Shown here: positions 43,444 to 52,603 of the stretch, one piece after another
Position numbering within the stretch: position 1 is the first letter of the stretch
Layout: the number at the start of each line of letters is the position of its first letter
Assembly: GCA_964611335.1 (NCBI GenBank)
Contig: CAZSXR010000002.1
Coordinates: forward strand, 434,001-498,000
From: BOG-1112 sp964611335
GTDB lineage: Bacteria; Bdellovibrionota_B; Oligoflexia; Oligoflexales; Bog-1112
DNA length: 64,000 nucleotides
Reading direction: 5' to 3'
Notes under the pieces: model-generated
Seen by the model: only the letters and a program-made list of their open reading frames with translations
What the model was told of the DNA's origin: nothing
Databases searched by the model: none
Position numbers and translations under genes: made by a program

Positions 43444-44417
43444 TAGAAGCACTTCACAAGAAAATCAAATCAGGAGACAAAAGAGCTTTGGCAAAAGCCA
43501 TAACCCTTATTGAAAGCACTCGGAAAGAAGATCGCAAAGACGCATTAACCTTACTCACAAAAATTGATGTAAACTCTTCGCATTCTTTGAGAATAGGTAT
43601 TAGTGGAATTCCAGGAGTTGGAAAAAGTACTTTTATTGAAAAATTAGGTCTTCACATTCTCGAACAATATCCATCTTCAAAAATAGCTATTTTAACAATA
43701 GACCCAAGCTCTCCTATTGAGGGAGGAAGCATTTTAGCTGATAGATTGCGCATGACGCAGTTAAGCAATCATCCCCATGTTTTTATTCGACCTTCTCCAA
43801 GCTCTGGGTCTCAGGGTGGTCTATCTCGAAGAACACGTGAATCAATGATTCTTCTCGAGTCTTCGGGTTTTGATTTCATCTTTGTTGAAACTGCTGGGGT
43901 GGGGCAGACGGAATACAGCGTCGCATCGCTAGTAGATATATTTCTTCTCCTTCAAATGCCATCGACTGGAGACGAGTGGCAAGCAATGAAAAAAGGAATA
44001 CTAGAGCTTGCAGATATTTTGATTGTCAACAAGACAGACGGAAATCTTAAGAGTGAAGCAATAAAACTAAAAAAAATACTCCAATTGTCTTTTGCAACAG
44101 AGTCCTCTTCTCCTTCAATTTTTTCATGCTCTTCTCTACTAGATGAAGGGATAGACGAAATTCTTATGACTATTATAAAAAAAATTGAAAAACAGAAATC
44201 AGGTGGTGATTTTGTAAGAAAAAGAACAGATCAAACACTCTTTTGGTTCAAAGAAGAGCTTATAGCTCATATTAAGCAAGAAATTGAATGCAATCCTGAA
44301 ATAAAAAAAGTTCTTTCGGTTTTTAAAAATGACCTATTAAGTAAGGAAGCTTCTTTGTTTTCAATAGTTGCTGAAAAAGCTGCTAAGAAGCTTCTGCGCG
44401 AAGAATTTCATCTTTAG
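43440..44417 (+). CDS. meaB: MeaB/ArgK-type GTPase chaperone of methylmalonyl-CoA mutase
   Basis: 325 residues. The G3E-type P-loop is GISGIPGVGKSTFIEKLG; LTIDPSSPIEGGSILADRLRM and FIFVETAGVGQTEYSVASLVD (with the switch region) follow, and the base-specificity NKTD is at IVNKTDGN. This protein loads and protects the mutase cofactor. Its start overlaps the mutase stop by four bases and its 3' end overlaps the convergent TPR lipoprotein by 35 bases. Confidence 0.95.
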   Translation: MIEALHKKIKSGDKRALAKAITLIESTRKEDRKDALTLLTKIDVNSSHSLRIGISGIPGVGKSTFIEKLGLHILEQYPSSKIAILTIDPSSPIEGGSILADRLRMTQLSNHPHVFIRPSPSSGSQGGLSRRTRESMILLESSGFDFIFVETAGVGQTEYSVASLVDIFLLLQMPSTGDEWQAMKKGILELADILIVNKTDGNLKSEAIKLKKILQLSFATESSSPSIFSCSSLLDEGIDEILMTIIKKIEKQKSGGDFVRKRTDQTLFWFKEELIAHIKQEIECNPEIKKVLSVFKNDLLSKEASLFSIVAEKAAKKLLREEFHL

Positions 44418-45216
44418 AATTTTTAAAGATCTCCATTTTCTTTCTTGGATTTTTTGGACGAATTTTTCTGGCTTTATTCATGAGATTCATTGCTTTTTCT
44501 TCATCACCTTTTTTCTTAAGACATCTTCCTAATCCCATCAAAGCGCTCGCAAGAAGTGGGTTAGTATTTAATGCTTTTTTATATAATTCCATAGCCAAAT
44601 CAAATTTATGTTCTCCGTAACTTATATCCCCTTGAAGACTCCATACTATAGATAGATGATTTTGAGACCATTCTACTTGTTCTATGAGCTCATGAGCTCT
44701 TTCAAATTTTTTTAGACTGATATAAATTCTCAACAAAATTATTGACATCTCTTCATCTTTTTTTTCGAAATTGGTACGCTCTGCAATTTCTAGAGCTTTT
44801 TTATAGTTATGTTTTTTCCAATATACCCAAGCGAGAGAGCGTAAAGCACGTAAATTATTCTTCTCAATTGTAAGAGCTTTTTTATAGCTAATAATTGCCT
44901 TCTTATATTTTTTTAAAAGTCTGAAACATTCTCCAAGAACATAATGAACTTCAAACTTCTTTTCTAGCTGAGGTAAGGATTTCTTAATATGTTTAATAGA
45001 GCCTTTGTAATCACCAGATTTATACAAAGCAACACCTAATCGTTCTTGAGCATAAGCAGTATCATTTTCTAAGTGAATACTTTTTTGATAAAGCTCAACA
45101 GCTTCCCTTAGAAGGCCGCGATTCAAAGCATCTTCAGCTTGATTAAAGAGTGAAGGTTCTTTTGGAGCAGAGATGCATGAACTTAAAATTATAAAAGTGA
45201 TAGCTACAGTTTTCAT
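44383..45216 (-). CDS. TPR-repeat lipoprotein
   Basis: 277 residues from the ATG at 45216. The longer frame (to 45432) has an N-terminus overlapping mqnP and lacks the signal. MKTVAITFIILSSC is a compact signal with the lipobox LSSC. Then about six TPRs follow, for example AEDALNRGLLREAVELYQKSIHLENDT, KKYKKAIISYKKALTIEKNNLRAL and KFDLAMELYKKALNTNPLLASALM. Likely an outer-membrane or periplasmic scaffold. Its partner is not evident. Confidence 0.85.
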   Translation of the reverse strand: MKTVAITFIILSSCISAPKEPSLFNQAEDALNRGLLREAVELYQKSIHLENDTAYAQERLGVALYKSGDYKGSIKHIKKSLPQLEKKFEVHYVLGECFRLLKKYKKAIISYKKALTIEKNNLRALRSLAWVYWKKHNYKKALEIAERTNFEKKDEEMSIILLRIYISLKKFERAHELIEQVEWSQNHLSIVWSLQGDISYGEHKFDLAMELYKKALNTNPLLASALMGLGRCLKKKGDEEKAMNLMNKARKIRPKNPRKKMEIFKNSKDEILRAEAS

Positions 45217-45326
45217 GATCCTTATTTCGTCATAACTTCTTGACTCTTTAGCAAAAAAGTATTGTGATAGATTCCATAAAGGTTCTTTTATCCTAATATT
45301 ATTAATAGTTAAAAAATGGGCTGGAT

Positions 45327-46217
45327 ATGAATGATTCCCAAAACTCTTTAGGGAAACCCTCTCTTCTTTACTTTTTTCAAGACATAAAGTTAGCACACAG
45401 TATCTTCGCATTACCCTTTGTATGTTCTTCACTCGTTTTTATTCACTTTGAATGGGATTTGAAAAAGACTTTGTTGATATTTCTTTGCATGATTTCAGCA
45501 AGATCTTACGCAATGGGAATGAATAGATACCTCGATCGAGAATGGGATAAACTCAATCCTCGAACAAGACAAAGAATGATACCAAGCGGCAAATTACTCG
45601 CTAAAGACAGTCTCTTTTGGAGCTTAATATTCGCTTTCCTGTTTTGTTTTTGTTCGTTCCAACTTAACCGCACAGCTGGATTTTTAAGCCCTCTGATTCT
45701 TATAATTCTTGGTGCTTACCCCTTGATGAAAACGCTATCGTGGCTTACTCACTGGTACTTGGGCATGTGTTTAGGTCTTAGCCCACTTGCTGCAAGCTTT
45801 GCTCTGACAGGGACTATGAGCCTTGAAATTCTGTGGCTAGGTATAGCTATCACGATGTGGACGGCTGGTTTTGATATTCTATACGCGCTTCAAGATTATT
45901 CTTTTGATAGACAATTTTCACTCAGAAGTATTCCTACACGTCTTGGTATTAGGAAATCCCTGATTCTAAGCCGCTTATGTTTTGTGGCTATGCTAGTTAT
46001 ATTAATCTACATAGGACTTCTACGACACAGTGGTTTTCTATACTTTCTTGGTATAATGGTGGTTGGATGCCTTTTAGTTTGGGAACAGTGGCTTGTAAAG
46101 GCGTCTAATGAAGATGCTATCTCCCCCCATATTCAGATTGCTTTTTTTAATGCAAACGCATGTGTGGGACTTAGCTTTTATATATTTACTCAACTTGATG
46201 TGATTTTAACCCGATGA
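45327..46217 (+). CDS. UbiA-family prenyltransferase (MqnP-like)
   Basis: 296 residues with eight to nine membrane helices. UbiA motifs: NRYLDREWDKLNPRTRQRMIPSG (DxxxD site) and GFDILYALQDYSFDRQFSLRSIPTRLG. The short form and order match the futalosine-pathway prenyltransferase that attaches the polyprenyl chain (MqnP). With mqnC 4 kb upstream, this points to a menaquinone role; UbiA cannot be excluded. Shares four bases with the cation-transporter gene. Confidence 0.85.
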   Translation: MNDSQNSLGKPSLLYFFQDIKLAHSIFALPFVCSSLVFIHFEWDLKKTLLIFLCMISARSYAMGMNRYLDREWDKLNPRTRQRMIPSGKLLAKDSLFWSLIFAFLFCFCSFQLNRTAGFLSPLILIILGAYPLMKTLSWLTHWYLGMCLGLSPLAASFALTGTMSLEILWLGIAITMWTAGFDILYALQDYSFDRQFSLRSIPTRLGIRKSLILSRLCFVAMLVILIYIGLLRHSGFLYFLGIMVVGCLLVWEQWLVKASNEDAISPHIQIAFFNANACVGLSFYIFTQLDVILTR

Positions 46218-47170
46218 AAACAAAAACTCTTTCGCATTCTTCTCCTGCTAAGACATTGTTATTTGCTGCTTTGTTTAGTGCTTTTCTTTCAATTATCAAA
46301 CTGCTTGGTTTTTTATACACAGGCTCCTTGATTGTACTCGCTAGTTTTTTTGACTCCCTTGCAGATACAGCAAGTTCACTTATCAACAATTTTATTTATA
46401 AAAAATCATTAGCTAGCGCAGACAAAGAACATCCTTTTGGTCATGGTGGGTTTGAAGTCATCGGTGCTTTAATTCAAGGTTTACTTATCACATTTTTTGG
46501 CGCAAGTCTTTTTATAGAATCCATGAGAAAACTAAGCTCTGGCGCCTATCAAAGCATAGATCCCAAAACCCTTCCTTTTGCCATAGGCGTCATGCTTTTT
46601 TCCGCTTTAGGGGGCTTACTCATTCACTTCTATATGCATTCTCAAGTTAAAAAATTAAAGAAAAGGCGCGAAAGATCCCTCGTTCTTCTTGCAGATAAGG
46701 CACATTATTCGGGGGATGTACTCGCAAATTTTGGGAGTGCAGCAGGTCTTTTGATTGTATATCTTTCTCATTTGTCCTTCTTAGATCCCATAATAGGATC
46801 CTTTTCTGCTCTGTTTCTTGGAAGTGTCGCTTTCCCTATTTTGAAAAAATCATTTAGAGATATCGTTCACAACGAAGCTCCTGAAGAATTTCAACAGATT
46901 ATTGTTAATATCGTCATGTCTGTCGATTCACGCATCAAAGGGATTCACCTCCTTCGATCAAGGGAGTTTGGTCCTTTTCTTTTCGTAGATTTTCATATGA
47001 AACTACCGGATGATATCAATATAAAAGAGGCCCATACAATTGGTGAAAAAGTTGAACTAGAAATCAGAAAAATTTTTCTAAATGCAGATATTTTTATACA
47101 TATCGACCCTGAAAGCGAACCCGATCAAGAGTTCTGGGACCCCTCATACAAACTTCCTGAGCAAGATTAG
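46214..47170 (+). CDS. cation diffusion facilitator (CDF/FieF-like) transporter
   Basis: 318 residues, six membrane helices then a cytoplasmic domain. Metal-site motifs: SFFDSLADTASSLINN and KEHPFGHGGFEVIGA in the first half and DKAHYSGDVLANFGS in TM5, as in FieF/YiiP zinc or iron efflux pumps. The C-terminal domain has KGIHLLRSREFGPFLFVDFHMKLP. It exports divalent metals. It overlaps mqnP by four bases and the next (minus) gene by four. Confidence 0.93.
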   Translation: MKTKTLSHSSPAKTLLFAALFSAFLSIIKLLGFLYTGSLIVLASFFDSLADTASSLINNFIYKKSLASADKEHPFGHGGFEVIGALIQGLLITFFGASLFIESMRKLSSGAYQSIDPKTLPFAIGVMLFSALGGLLIHFYMHSQVKKLKKRRERSLVLLADKAHYSGDVLANFGSAAGLLIVYLSHLSFLDPIIGSFSALFLGSVAFPILKKSFRDIVHNEAPEEFQQIIVNIVMSVDSRIKGIHLLRSREFGPFLFVDFHMKLPDDINIKEAHTIGEKVELEIRKIFLNADIFIHIDPESEPDQEFWDPSYKLPEQD

Positions 47171-47559
47171 AGAAGATTCATTTCAGCTTTTTTATAACTC
47201 AACATACTTCGACGGGCTTCAAAGAGATTTTTGTAGGATTCATAACGTATTCTTAGTCGTTCAGCTTCACCTTTTGCTTCAGCTAACTTTTCGAGAAAGT
47301 CTACGTAAACTTCATCTACTTCAGCCAGTCTGCGAATCTTTGACTCTGTCCTGAGGCCATCATCGTACTTTTCCATAGCTCTTGCTCTATATGTTGCTTT
47401 GAGTAGCTCAAGCTTATCTGAAATTTTTTTTGCTGCTGCGTACTCTATGCCCACTTTATTGGCCAAATGTACTATATCTTCCAGAGATTTTTGAGGACTT
47501 TGCTGCCGATTTATCATGCTGTCTTTATGTAATTTTTCCTCTTTAATTCCAAAAATCAT
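47167..47559 (-). CDS. conserved hypothetical coiled-coil protein
   Basis: 130 residues, strongly helical, charged (DKLELLKATYRARAMEKYDDGLRTESKI and KLAEAKGEAERLRIRYESYKNLFEARRSM). No signal or membrane segment and no family recognised. The true start may be the inner ATG of SMINRQQSPQ (47517), since the first codons are unrelated in composition. It faces the CDF gene convergently. Confidence 0.6.
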   Translation of the reverse strand: MIFGIKEEKLHKDSMINRQQSPQKSLEDIVHLANKVGIEYAAAKKISDKLELLKATYRARAMEKYDDGLRTESKIRRLAEVDEVYVDFLEKLAEAKGEAERLRIRYESYKNLFEARRSMLSYKKAEMNLL

Positions 47560-47605
47560 AAGTATCCCAAAATATTTTCTAATTTTTTTTCTAATTAAAT
47601 CCGAT

Positions 47606-47644
47606 CCCTACTACATAAGGTAGTTTAAACTATTAGAAGTAGGG
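47606..47644 (+). promoter_or_regulatory. hairpin covering the Shine-Dalgarno of the 47651 gene
   Basis: CCCTACT (47606-47612) pairs perfectly with AGTAGGG (47638-47644). The inner part holds the 12-bp palindrome TAGTTTAAACTA at 47621-47632. The 3' arm contains part of the AGGGAG that would serve as the Shine-Dalgarno of the downstream TTG start. It could act as an RNA switch or as an operator. Nothing decides between these. Confidence 0.4.
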
Positions 47645-47650
47645 AGAGAA

Positions 47651-48277
47651 TTGAAAAAGCAGGTGGATTTTATGGTCCTAGAAATGACCTCACCACAAGA
47701 ATTTTTTCACGAAGAGTTGAAACTCGCGATCAAATCCAACCGTATACATCTCAGTAAAGATCTGGAATTCTATATAGTAAATCTTCTTTGCGCATATATC
47801 ACACCGGAAAAACTGAACTTAAGTGACGGAGACTATAATCCTCTAGATACACCTCTTGCAATCTTGTTTGAAAAAGCTGTGGATGCTCCATTAGAAGAAC
47901 GTTTGAAAATTTTGAAATCCGTCGGGGATACAAGTTTATATATCTCAGGATTTTTTCAGAATTCATTTACTCGTAAAATGTTTACATTAGATTATTTTAT
48001 GTCTGTTGGAGTGAGTGCTTATACTAACGTCTCCAATCTCAGTAAAGTTCTCTCAAAAAATTCATACCATCCCATTCTCTATGACAATCTTGCAAAAAGT
48101 TTCTTCGATATTGTTGAACTGGTTGCTTCTGTTAGCGACAAACTAGGGGAACCAAAAGATATGGATATTTTAGCGGTGTACGAACGCTGGACAGAAAACA
48201 AATCGGAAAGACTCAGAATGAAACTTAAGAAACATGGAATTCTACCTCTAACAATATCTACTAAAAACAAAAATTGA
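47651..48277 (+). CDS. conserved hypothetical protein
   Basis: 208 residues with no signal peptide. It is largely helical, with FFHEELKLAIKSNRIHLSKDLEFYIVNLLCAYITPEKL and a conserved-looking GDTSLYISGFFQNSF. Start choice: the TTG at 47651 has AGGGAG close by; the ATG at 47672 has AGGTGG five bases before it and may be the real one. I recall similar proteins in delta-type bacteria but cannot name a function. Overlaps no gene and ends one base from the convergent rhomboid. Confidence 0.7.
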   Translation: MKKQVDFMVLEMTSPQEFFHEELKLAIKSNRIHLSKDLEFYIVNLLCAYITPEKLNLSDGDYNPLDTPLAILFEKAVDAPLEERLKILKSVGDTSLYISGFFQNSFTRKMFTLDYFMSVGVSAYTNVSNLSKVLSKNSYHPILYDNLAKSFFDIVELVASVSDKLGEPKDMDILAVYERWTENKSERLRMKLKKHGILPLTISTKNKN

Positions 48278-49327
48278 TCACATCCCCTTTGAACGCTTCA
48301 TTTTTTCTATTATGATTTGTATAGCATTTGCATCTTCTTCATGACGCGAAAAAACAAGCTCTTCACGCAGAGTTTCAAAGTGACTTAAAAGCTCGACGAA
48401 ATGAGAACTATAACGCAAGTCCTCAAGAGCATGAGGCATGTCTCCCACAAGCGCTAATATTCGACCTCTTTTGAATCGAATGAAAGGATCCGAATCATTT
48501 ATTTTAATAGCTTGACTGTAGCTGTAATAACTTCTTCTTATGTCTATACTTTGTTCGGCATCTGAAACAAACTGCTGATATACACGCTTGGTAGAAAAAG
48601 GAACATAAGAACCTGAAAGAATACTGATTAAAAAAATGATGATAAAAAAAATACCGAGTACTATATTTTTATTCACCAATCTATTCATTTTGAGATTCAG
48701 CATGGAAGCACCTAAAAGGACACCCCCCATTAATCCCCCCATATGAGCTGCATTATCAATGCCAATTCTTCCATAATCTGCAATGTAAAACACAAAGTTG
48801 AGCCCAATAGCAAATGCAAAGTTTATAACTGCCATATAGGTAAACGGACCCATTTTCACAAATCTTCCAAATTCTTTAAACATGACCATGTTTTCAAAGA
48901 GTACTCCGAAACCAATAAGTCCAAAAATTGCACCTGAAGCCCCCGCCCCTATAGACAGATTGAGCAGAGAGCTTAAAACATTTCCAGCTATTCCAGATCC
49001 GATATAAATAATCAAAAACCACAACCCACCTATCATAGGTTCTAGATAAGAACCTATAACTTTAAGTGCTAAACTATTAAGTCCAAAATGCAGAATTCCA
49101 AAATGCAAAAAAATAGGAGTGAAAAATCTCCACCACTCTCCTTTTGCAAGACTTACAGGATCTTTTGCCCCCCAATTTATTAGAGAGAGAGTATCGGGTG
49201 TAAAAAAACTGGAACTCGAAATACTAATAAGAATAAATAAGATTGCATTTACAACAAGAATACGACCAGTCCAGGTAGACAAATAAAATTTACTGTTTTG
49301 AAAAAAACGAATATGATTAAGTCTCAA
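48278..49327 (-). CDS. rhomboid-family intramembrane serine protease
   Basis: 349 residues. Membrane helices with the family marks WWRFFTPIFLHFGILHFGLNSLAL (Asn/His helix), GAGASGAIFGLIGFG (catalytic Ser in GxSG) and DNAAHMGGLMGG (catalytic His). After the sixth helix there is a cytoplasmic or periplasmic tail of about 110 residues with a TPR-like pair (FIRFKRGRILALVGDMPHALEDL). Cleaves substrate transmembrane segments. The target is unknown. Confidence 0.92.
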   Translation of the reverse strand: MRLNHIRFFQNSKFYLSTWTGRILVVNAILFILISISSSSFFTPDTLSLINWGAKDPVSLAKGEWWRFFTPIFLHFGILHFGLNSLALKVIGSYLEPMIGGLWFLIIYIGSGIAGNVLSSLLNLSIGAGASGAIFGLIGFGVLFENMVMFKEFGRFVKMGPFTYMAVINFAFAIGLNFVFYIADYGRIGIDNAAHMGGLMGGVLLGASMLNLKMNRLVNKNIVLGIFFIIIFLISILSGSYVPFSTKRVYQQFVSDAEQSIDIRRSYYSYSQAIKINDSDPFIRFKRGRILALVGDMPHALEDLRYSSHFVELLSHFETLREELVFSRHEEDANAIQIIIEKMKRSKGM

Positions 49328-49345
49328 CAGGACTCCTATTTTTCA

Positions 49346-49774
49346 CTAAAAAACCCAGTAATCGGGAACATTCATTTTCAAATATGACGTTTTTTCGAAA
49401 TTTACAACTTTTGTCTTTCGAGAAGCCACCCCCACACTGATTCTTCCATGAGATCTATGAAGACTTAGAAACATTTGTTCAGCTTCCCAACTACCTTTAG
49501 AATCTTCTCTTACATCAGCAATAATATCCACTTGGGCCCCTTTAAAAAAAAGATTTCTATCGTAAGTTTCCAATTCTATATACAGCGATTTGGACTCATT
49601 TCGAAAAGGGATTTTTTGAAAATGAACTACTGAATAAGAATCCTTTTTTTCTATTGCTGAGATTTTATAAACTCCTTCTATGGATTTCGTATGCCTTTCT
49701 TTTACTCCATCTGCTCTTAGATGAACAAATGAGATAAAAAAGAAAAAAATGAAAAAACAAAAATTCTTTTTCAT
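49346..49774 (-). CDS. exported small protein of unknown function
   Basis: 142 residues. The signal peptide is MKKNFCFFIFFFFISFVHLRADG. The mature part is short and beta-rich (YKISAIEKKDSYSVVHFQKIP, YIELETYDRNLFFKGAQVDIIADV), perhaps an OB- or Ig-like fold. No catalytic motif. It lies between hutH and the rhomboid gene on the same strand, ten bases from hutH, and may be cotranscribed with them. Confidence 0.65.
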   Translation of the reverse strand: MKKNFCFFIFFFFISFVHLRADGVKERHTKSIEGVYKISAIEKKDSYSVVHFQKIPFRNESKSLYIELETYDRNLFFKGAQVDIIADVREDSKGSWEAEQMFLSLHRSHGRISVGVASRKTKVVNFEKTSYLKMNVPDYWVF

Positions 49775-49783
49775 AGTTCAACC

Positions 49784-51286
49784 TTAAACAAGAGAGTGTA
49801 TAAATTCTCCATTCAAAAGGCTCTGGGCTAAAATTTCAATCTCTCTATGAAGAGATCGATCAGTATCCATTCGTGGAGATATTATCCTAACCTTATCATA
49901 AACCTTCTGAAGTTTTGGTGAAAGTTTTATTCCCACTCCAAGATCAATAGCTTGGCATGCGCCTAGCAATTCAATCGAAAGTATCCATGCAACATTTTTG
50001 CTAACCATTCGCAATTTACGAGCTGCAAAAGCACCCATACTCACATGATCTTCCTTATCAGCTGAGGTAGGAATAGTATCTACACTTGCTGGATGTGAAA
50101 GAACTTTATTTTCAGATGCAAGCGCTGCGGTTACAACGTGAGGAATCATAAACCCAGAATTCAGCCCACCATCTTTTGTTAAAAACGAGGGCAGTCCGCT
50201 CATGTTTGGATTTGTCAGTTTCTCGGTTCTTCGCTCAGAAATATTTCCAATTTCTGTGAGAGCAATACAGAGGTAGTCATAGGAGCATGCTAAAGGAGCC
50301 CCATGAAAATTTCCTCCACTAAGAACCTCTCCACTTTCAAAAACAAGGGGGTTATCTGTAATACTATTCAATTCTGTATCTACGATTCCCTTAACAAAAT
50401 CCAGGGTCATTCTTGCTATCCCATGGACTTGTGCAGCACATCGGAAAGAGTAAGGATCCTGAACTTTATTATAATCTTCGATAACATTTTTCATTTCAAG
50501 AAAAGATAAAATATTTTTCGCAGCTGCAATTTGCCCAGCATGAGGTCGCAGATTGTGAATACGAGCGTCAAAGGCTGAAAGCGTTCCTTTAATTCCACTT
50601 AAACTCAAACTCAATGCCATATCTGCGATTAAGATTAGTTTCTGCGCTTCTTCCAATGCAAAGGATCCTTCGACACTCATATAGTGGGTCCCATTAATAA
50701 GGGCGAGACCTTCTTTCATGAGCGGCACAAAAACTTCAATGCCTGCTTCCTTTAAAGCTTGTTTAGCATCAACTTCGGCTCCTTTGTAATTCACCCTCCC
50801 CTCACCTAGCAATGCAAGAGCGAGATGAGCGAGAGGAGCAAGATCACCAGAAGCCCCTACACTACCTTTAGATGGAATTACAGGAAGAATATCGTGTTGA
50901 ATGAATGCAAGAATAGCTTCAATGCACTCTCTACGAACACCACTGTTTCCCATGAGGAAGTTATGTGCTTTTATAATCAACAAGGCTCTAACCAGTTCGG
51001 GACTTAACCTCTCCCCCACACCACAAGCATGAGAACGAATGAGATTGCTTTGAAGATTAATGATCTGTTCTTTAGGAATAGATATTTGAGACAGGAATCC
51101 AAAACCTGTGTTTACACCATATATGATTTTATTATCGGAAATTGCATTTTCGAGAACATCTCTTTGATTTTGAATTTGAACCCATCTATCTTCTCGAATT
51201 TCAAAATCAGGTTTGGGTTTTATGGAGAGAGAAACTAATTTTTCACTATTAAGCCTATCAGATCCAAGAGAGAATTTCGCAAGCAC
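49784..51286 (-). CDS. hutH: histidine ammonia-lyase
   Basis: 500 residues. The MIO cofactor precursor Ala-Ser-Gly is at 145-147 within SVGASGDLAPLAHLALALLGEG. GVNTGFGFLS, NALENxLxG-type NSITDNPLVF and the HPASVDTIPTSADKEDHVSMGAFAARKL block are the family signatures. It deaminates His to urocanate. No other hut gene is visible, so it stands alone here. Followed by a small exported protein. Confidence 0.95.
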   Translation of the reverse strand: MLAKFSLGSDRLNSEKLVSLSIKPKPDFEIREDRWVQIQNQRDVLENAISDNKIIYGVNTGFGFLSQISIPKEQIINLQSNLIRSHACGVGERLSPELVRALLIIKAHNFLMGNSGVRRECIEAILAFIQHDILPVIPSKGSVGASGDLAPLAHLALALLGEGRVNYKGAEVDAKQALKEAGIEVFVPLMKEGLALINGTHYMSVEGSFALEEAQKLILIADMALSLSLSGIKGTLSAFDARIHNLRPHAGQIAAAKNILSFLEMKNVIEDYNKVQDPYSFRCAAQVHGIARMTLDFVKGIVDTELNSITDNPLVFESGEVLSGGNFHGAPLACSYDYLCIALTEIGNISERRTEKLTNPNMSGLPSFLTKDGGLNSGFMIPHVVTAALASENKVLSHPASVDTIPTSADKEDHVSMGAFAARKLRMVSKNVAWILSIELLGACQAIDLGVGIKLSPKLQKVYDKVRIISPRMDTDRSLHREIEILAQSLLNGEFIHSLV

Positions 51287-51307
51287 AGCAGCATTCCTTA
51301 TGAAATT

Positions 51308-51967
51308 TTAGACTGATTCATGAAGATCGATAATTGCTTGTTTCTTATTAACGGAATTAAAAAAATAAGCACCTACGACAAAACAATTCGCCCCTAAATT
51401 TTTTAGTTCCTTTATATTTTTTGAGGAGACACCACCATCAACTGCAACGACTATATCTTTGAGTTTCGATGATTTTTTCCAAATTTGAATTTGTTTTAAT
51501 TTGTCGTAAACGACGGGAATAAAATCTTGCCCACTAAACCCAGGATTCACAGAAAGCAAAAGAATCCTGTCTAAAACGTCCAACAAACTTTCTATGTGAA
51601 AAATAGGAGTTCCTGGGTTTAAAGCGATCCCCGCTTTTGCACCCAATTTTCGAATATTTTGAAGGGTTCTATAAGGATGAATGGAGGCTTCTAGATGAAA
51701 GCAAAGACTATCAGCTCCTGCTTTAACATAGGATTCTGAAACCATATCAGGGTTGGATACCATAATATGAACATCAAGAGGAAGTTGTGTTGCTTTTTTT
51801 AAAGAAGAAATAAGGGGAAGACCGAAAGTTAAGTTTGGGACGAAATGACCATCCATGACATCGATGTGCAAGGAGTCTGCACCTGAATCTTTAATTTCTG
51901 AAATAGCTTTTTCAAAATTAAGCTGATCCGCAGAAAGCAAAGAGGGCGAGATAATAATTTTTTTCAA
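51308..51967 (-). CDS. rpe: ribulose-phosphate 3-epimerase
   Basis: 219 residues. The TIM-barrel has SPSLLSADQLNFEKAI, the metal-site HIDVMDGHFVPNLTFG, DVHIMVSNPD, LSVNPGFSGQDF and VAVDGGVSSKNI, standard for Rpe in the pentose phosphate pathway. Its start overlaps the def stop by four bases. Confidence 0.96.
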   Translation of the reverse strand: MKKIIISPSLLSADQLNFEKAISEIKDSGADSLHIDVMDGHFVPNLTFGLPLISSLKKATQLPLDVHIMVSNPDMVSESYVKAGADSLCFHLEASIHPYRTLQNIRKLGAKAGIALNPGTPIFHIESLLDVLDRILLLSVNPGFSGQDFIPVVYDKLKQIQIWKKSSKLKDIVVAVDGGVSSKNIKELKNLGANCFVVGAYFFNSVNKKQAIIDLHESV

Positions 51968-52512
51968 TCCATGTTCCCTTTCATGTTCATCATCTTTTTC
52001 CGAATGGAATTTGCTTTTAAACGGCTCATTCTTTCCGTAAAGACAATTCCATCTAAATGATCAATTTCATGTTGTAAGCATATAGAAAAGAGACCATCAC
52101 ATTCTGCAGTAAATTCTTTTCCGAATTCATCGAACGCTTTCACAACAACACGTGAATGGCGCTCTACAAAATCGAAAATTTCAGGGAAACTCAAACACCC
52201 TTCTACAGAACGTTTCACTTTCCCTCTCTTTTCAATAATAACAGGATTTACAAAGGTGAATCTTTTGTTATGCCACCACGCAAGGTCATCTTCCCTATCA
52301 CCATACTTTTCGGCACTGTGAGGAATGTAAATGGTAAGCACGCGTTGCAATACATTGACTTGGTTTGCGGCTAGACCCACCCCACCCTCTAAATCCATAG
52401 TAGCATGCATATTTTGAGATAGAGTCTGCAGATTTTCATCAAAAACAAGGACTTCGGCTGCTCTTGTTTCCAATACTTTTGATGGCCAGGTCATGATGGG
52501 CAATATAGGCAC
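51964..52512 (-). CDS. def: peptide deformylase
   Basis: 182 residues. All three deformylase motifs are present: GVGLAANQV, EGCLSFPE and the metal-binding QHEIDHLDG. It removes the formyl group of nascent chains. The N-terminus lacks the usual MAILxI but LPIMTWPSKVLETRA fits. The partner map gene is about 18 kb away. Confidence 0.97.
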   Translation of the reverse strand: MPILPIMTWPSKVLETRAAEVLVFDENLQTLSQNMHATMDLEGGVGLAANQVNVLQRVLTIYIPHSAEKYGDREDDLAWWHNKRFTFVNPVIIEKRGKVKRSVEGCLSFPEIFDFVERHSRVVVKAFDEFGKEFTAECDGLFSICLQHEIDHLDGIVFTERMSRLKANSIRKKMMNMKGNMD

Positions 52513-52603
52513 AGTTTCCTCAAATTAAGAAATATTCTGGGAAGCATCATAGATGCTTAGTTTAGACAACTTTGCAAATCTTACGGCGGAAGTCAAGAAC
52601 CTG

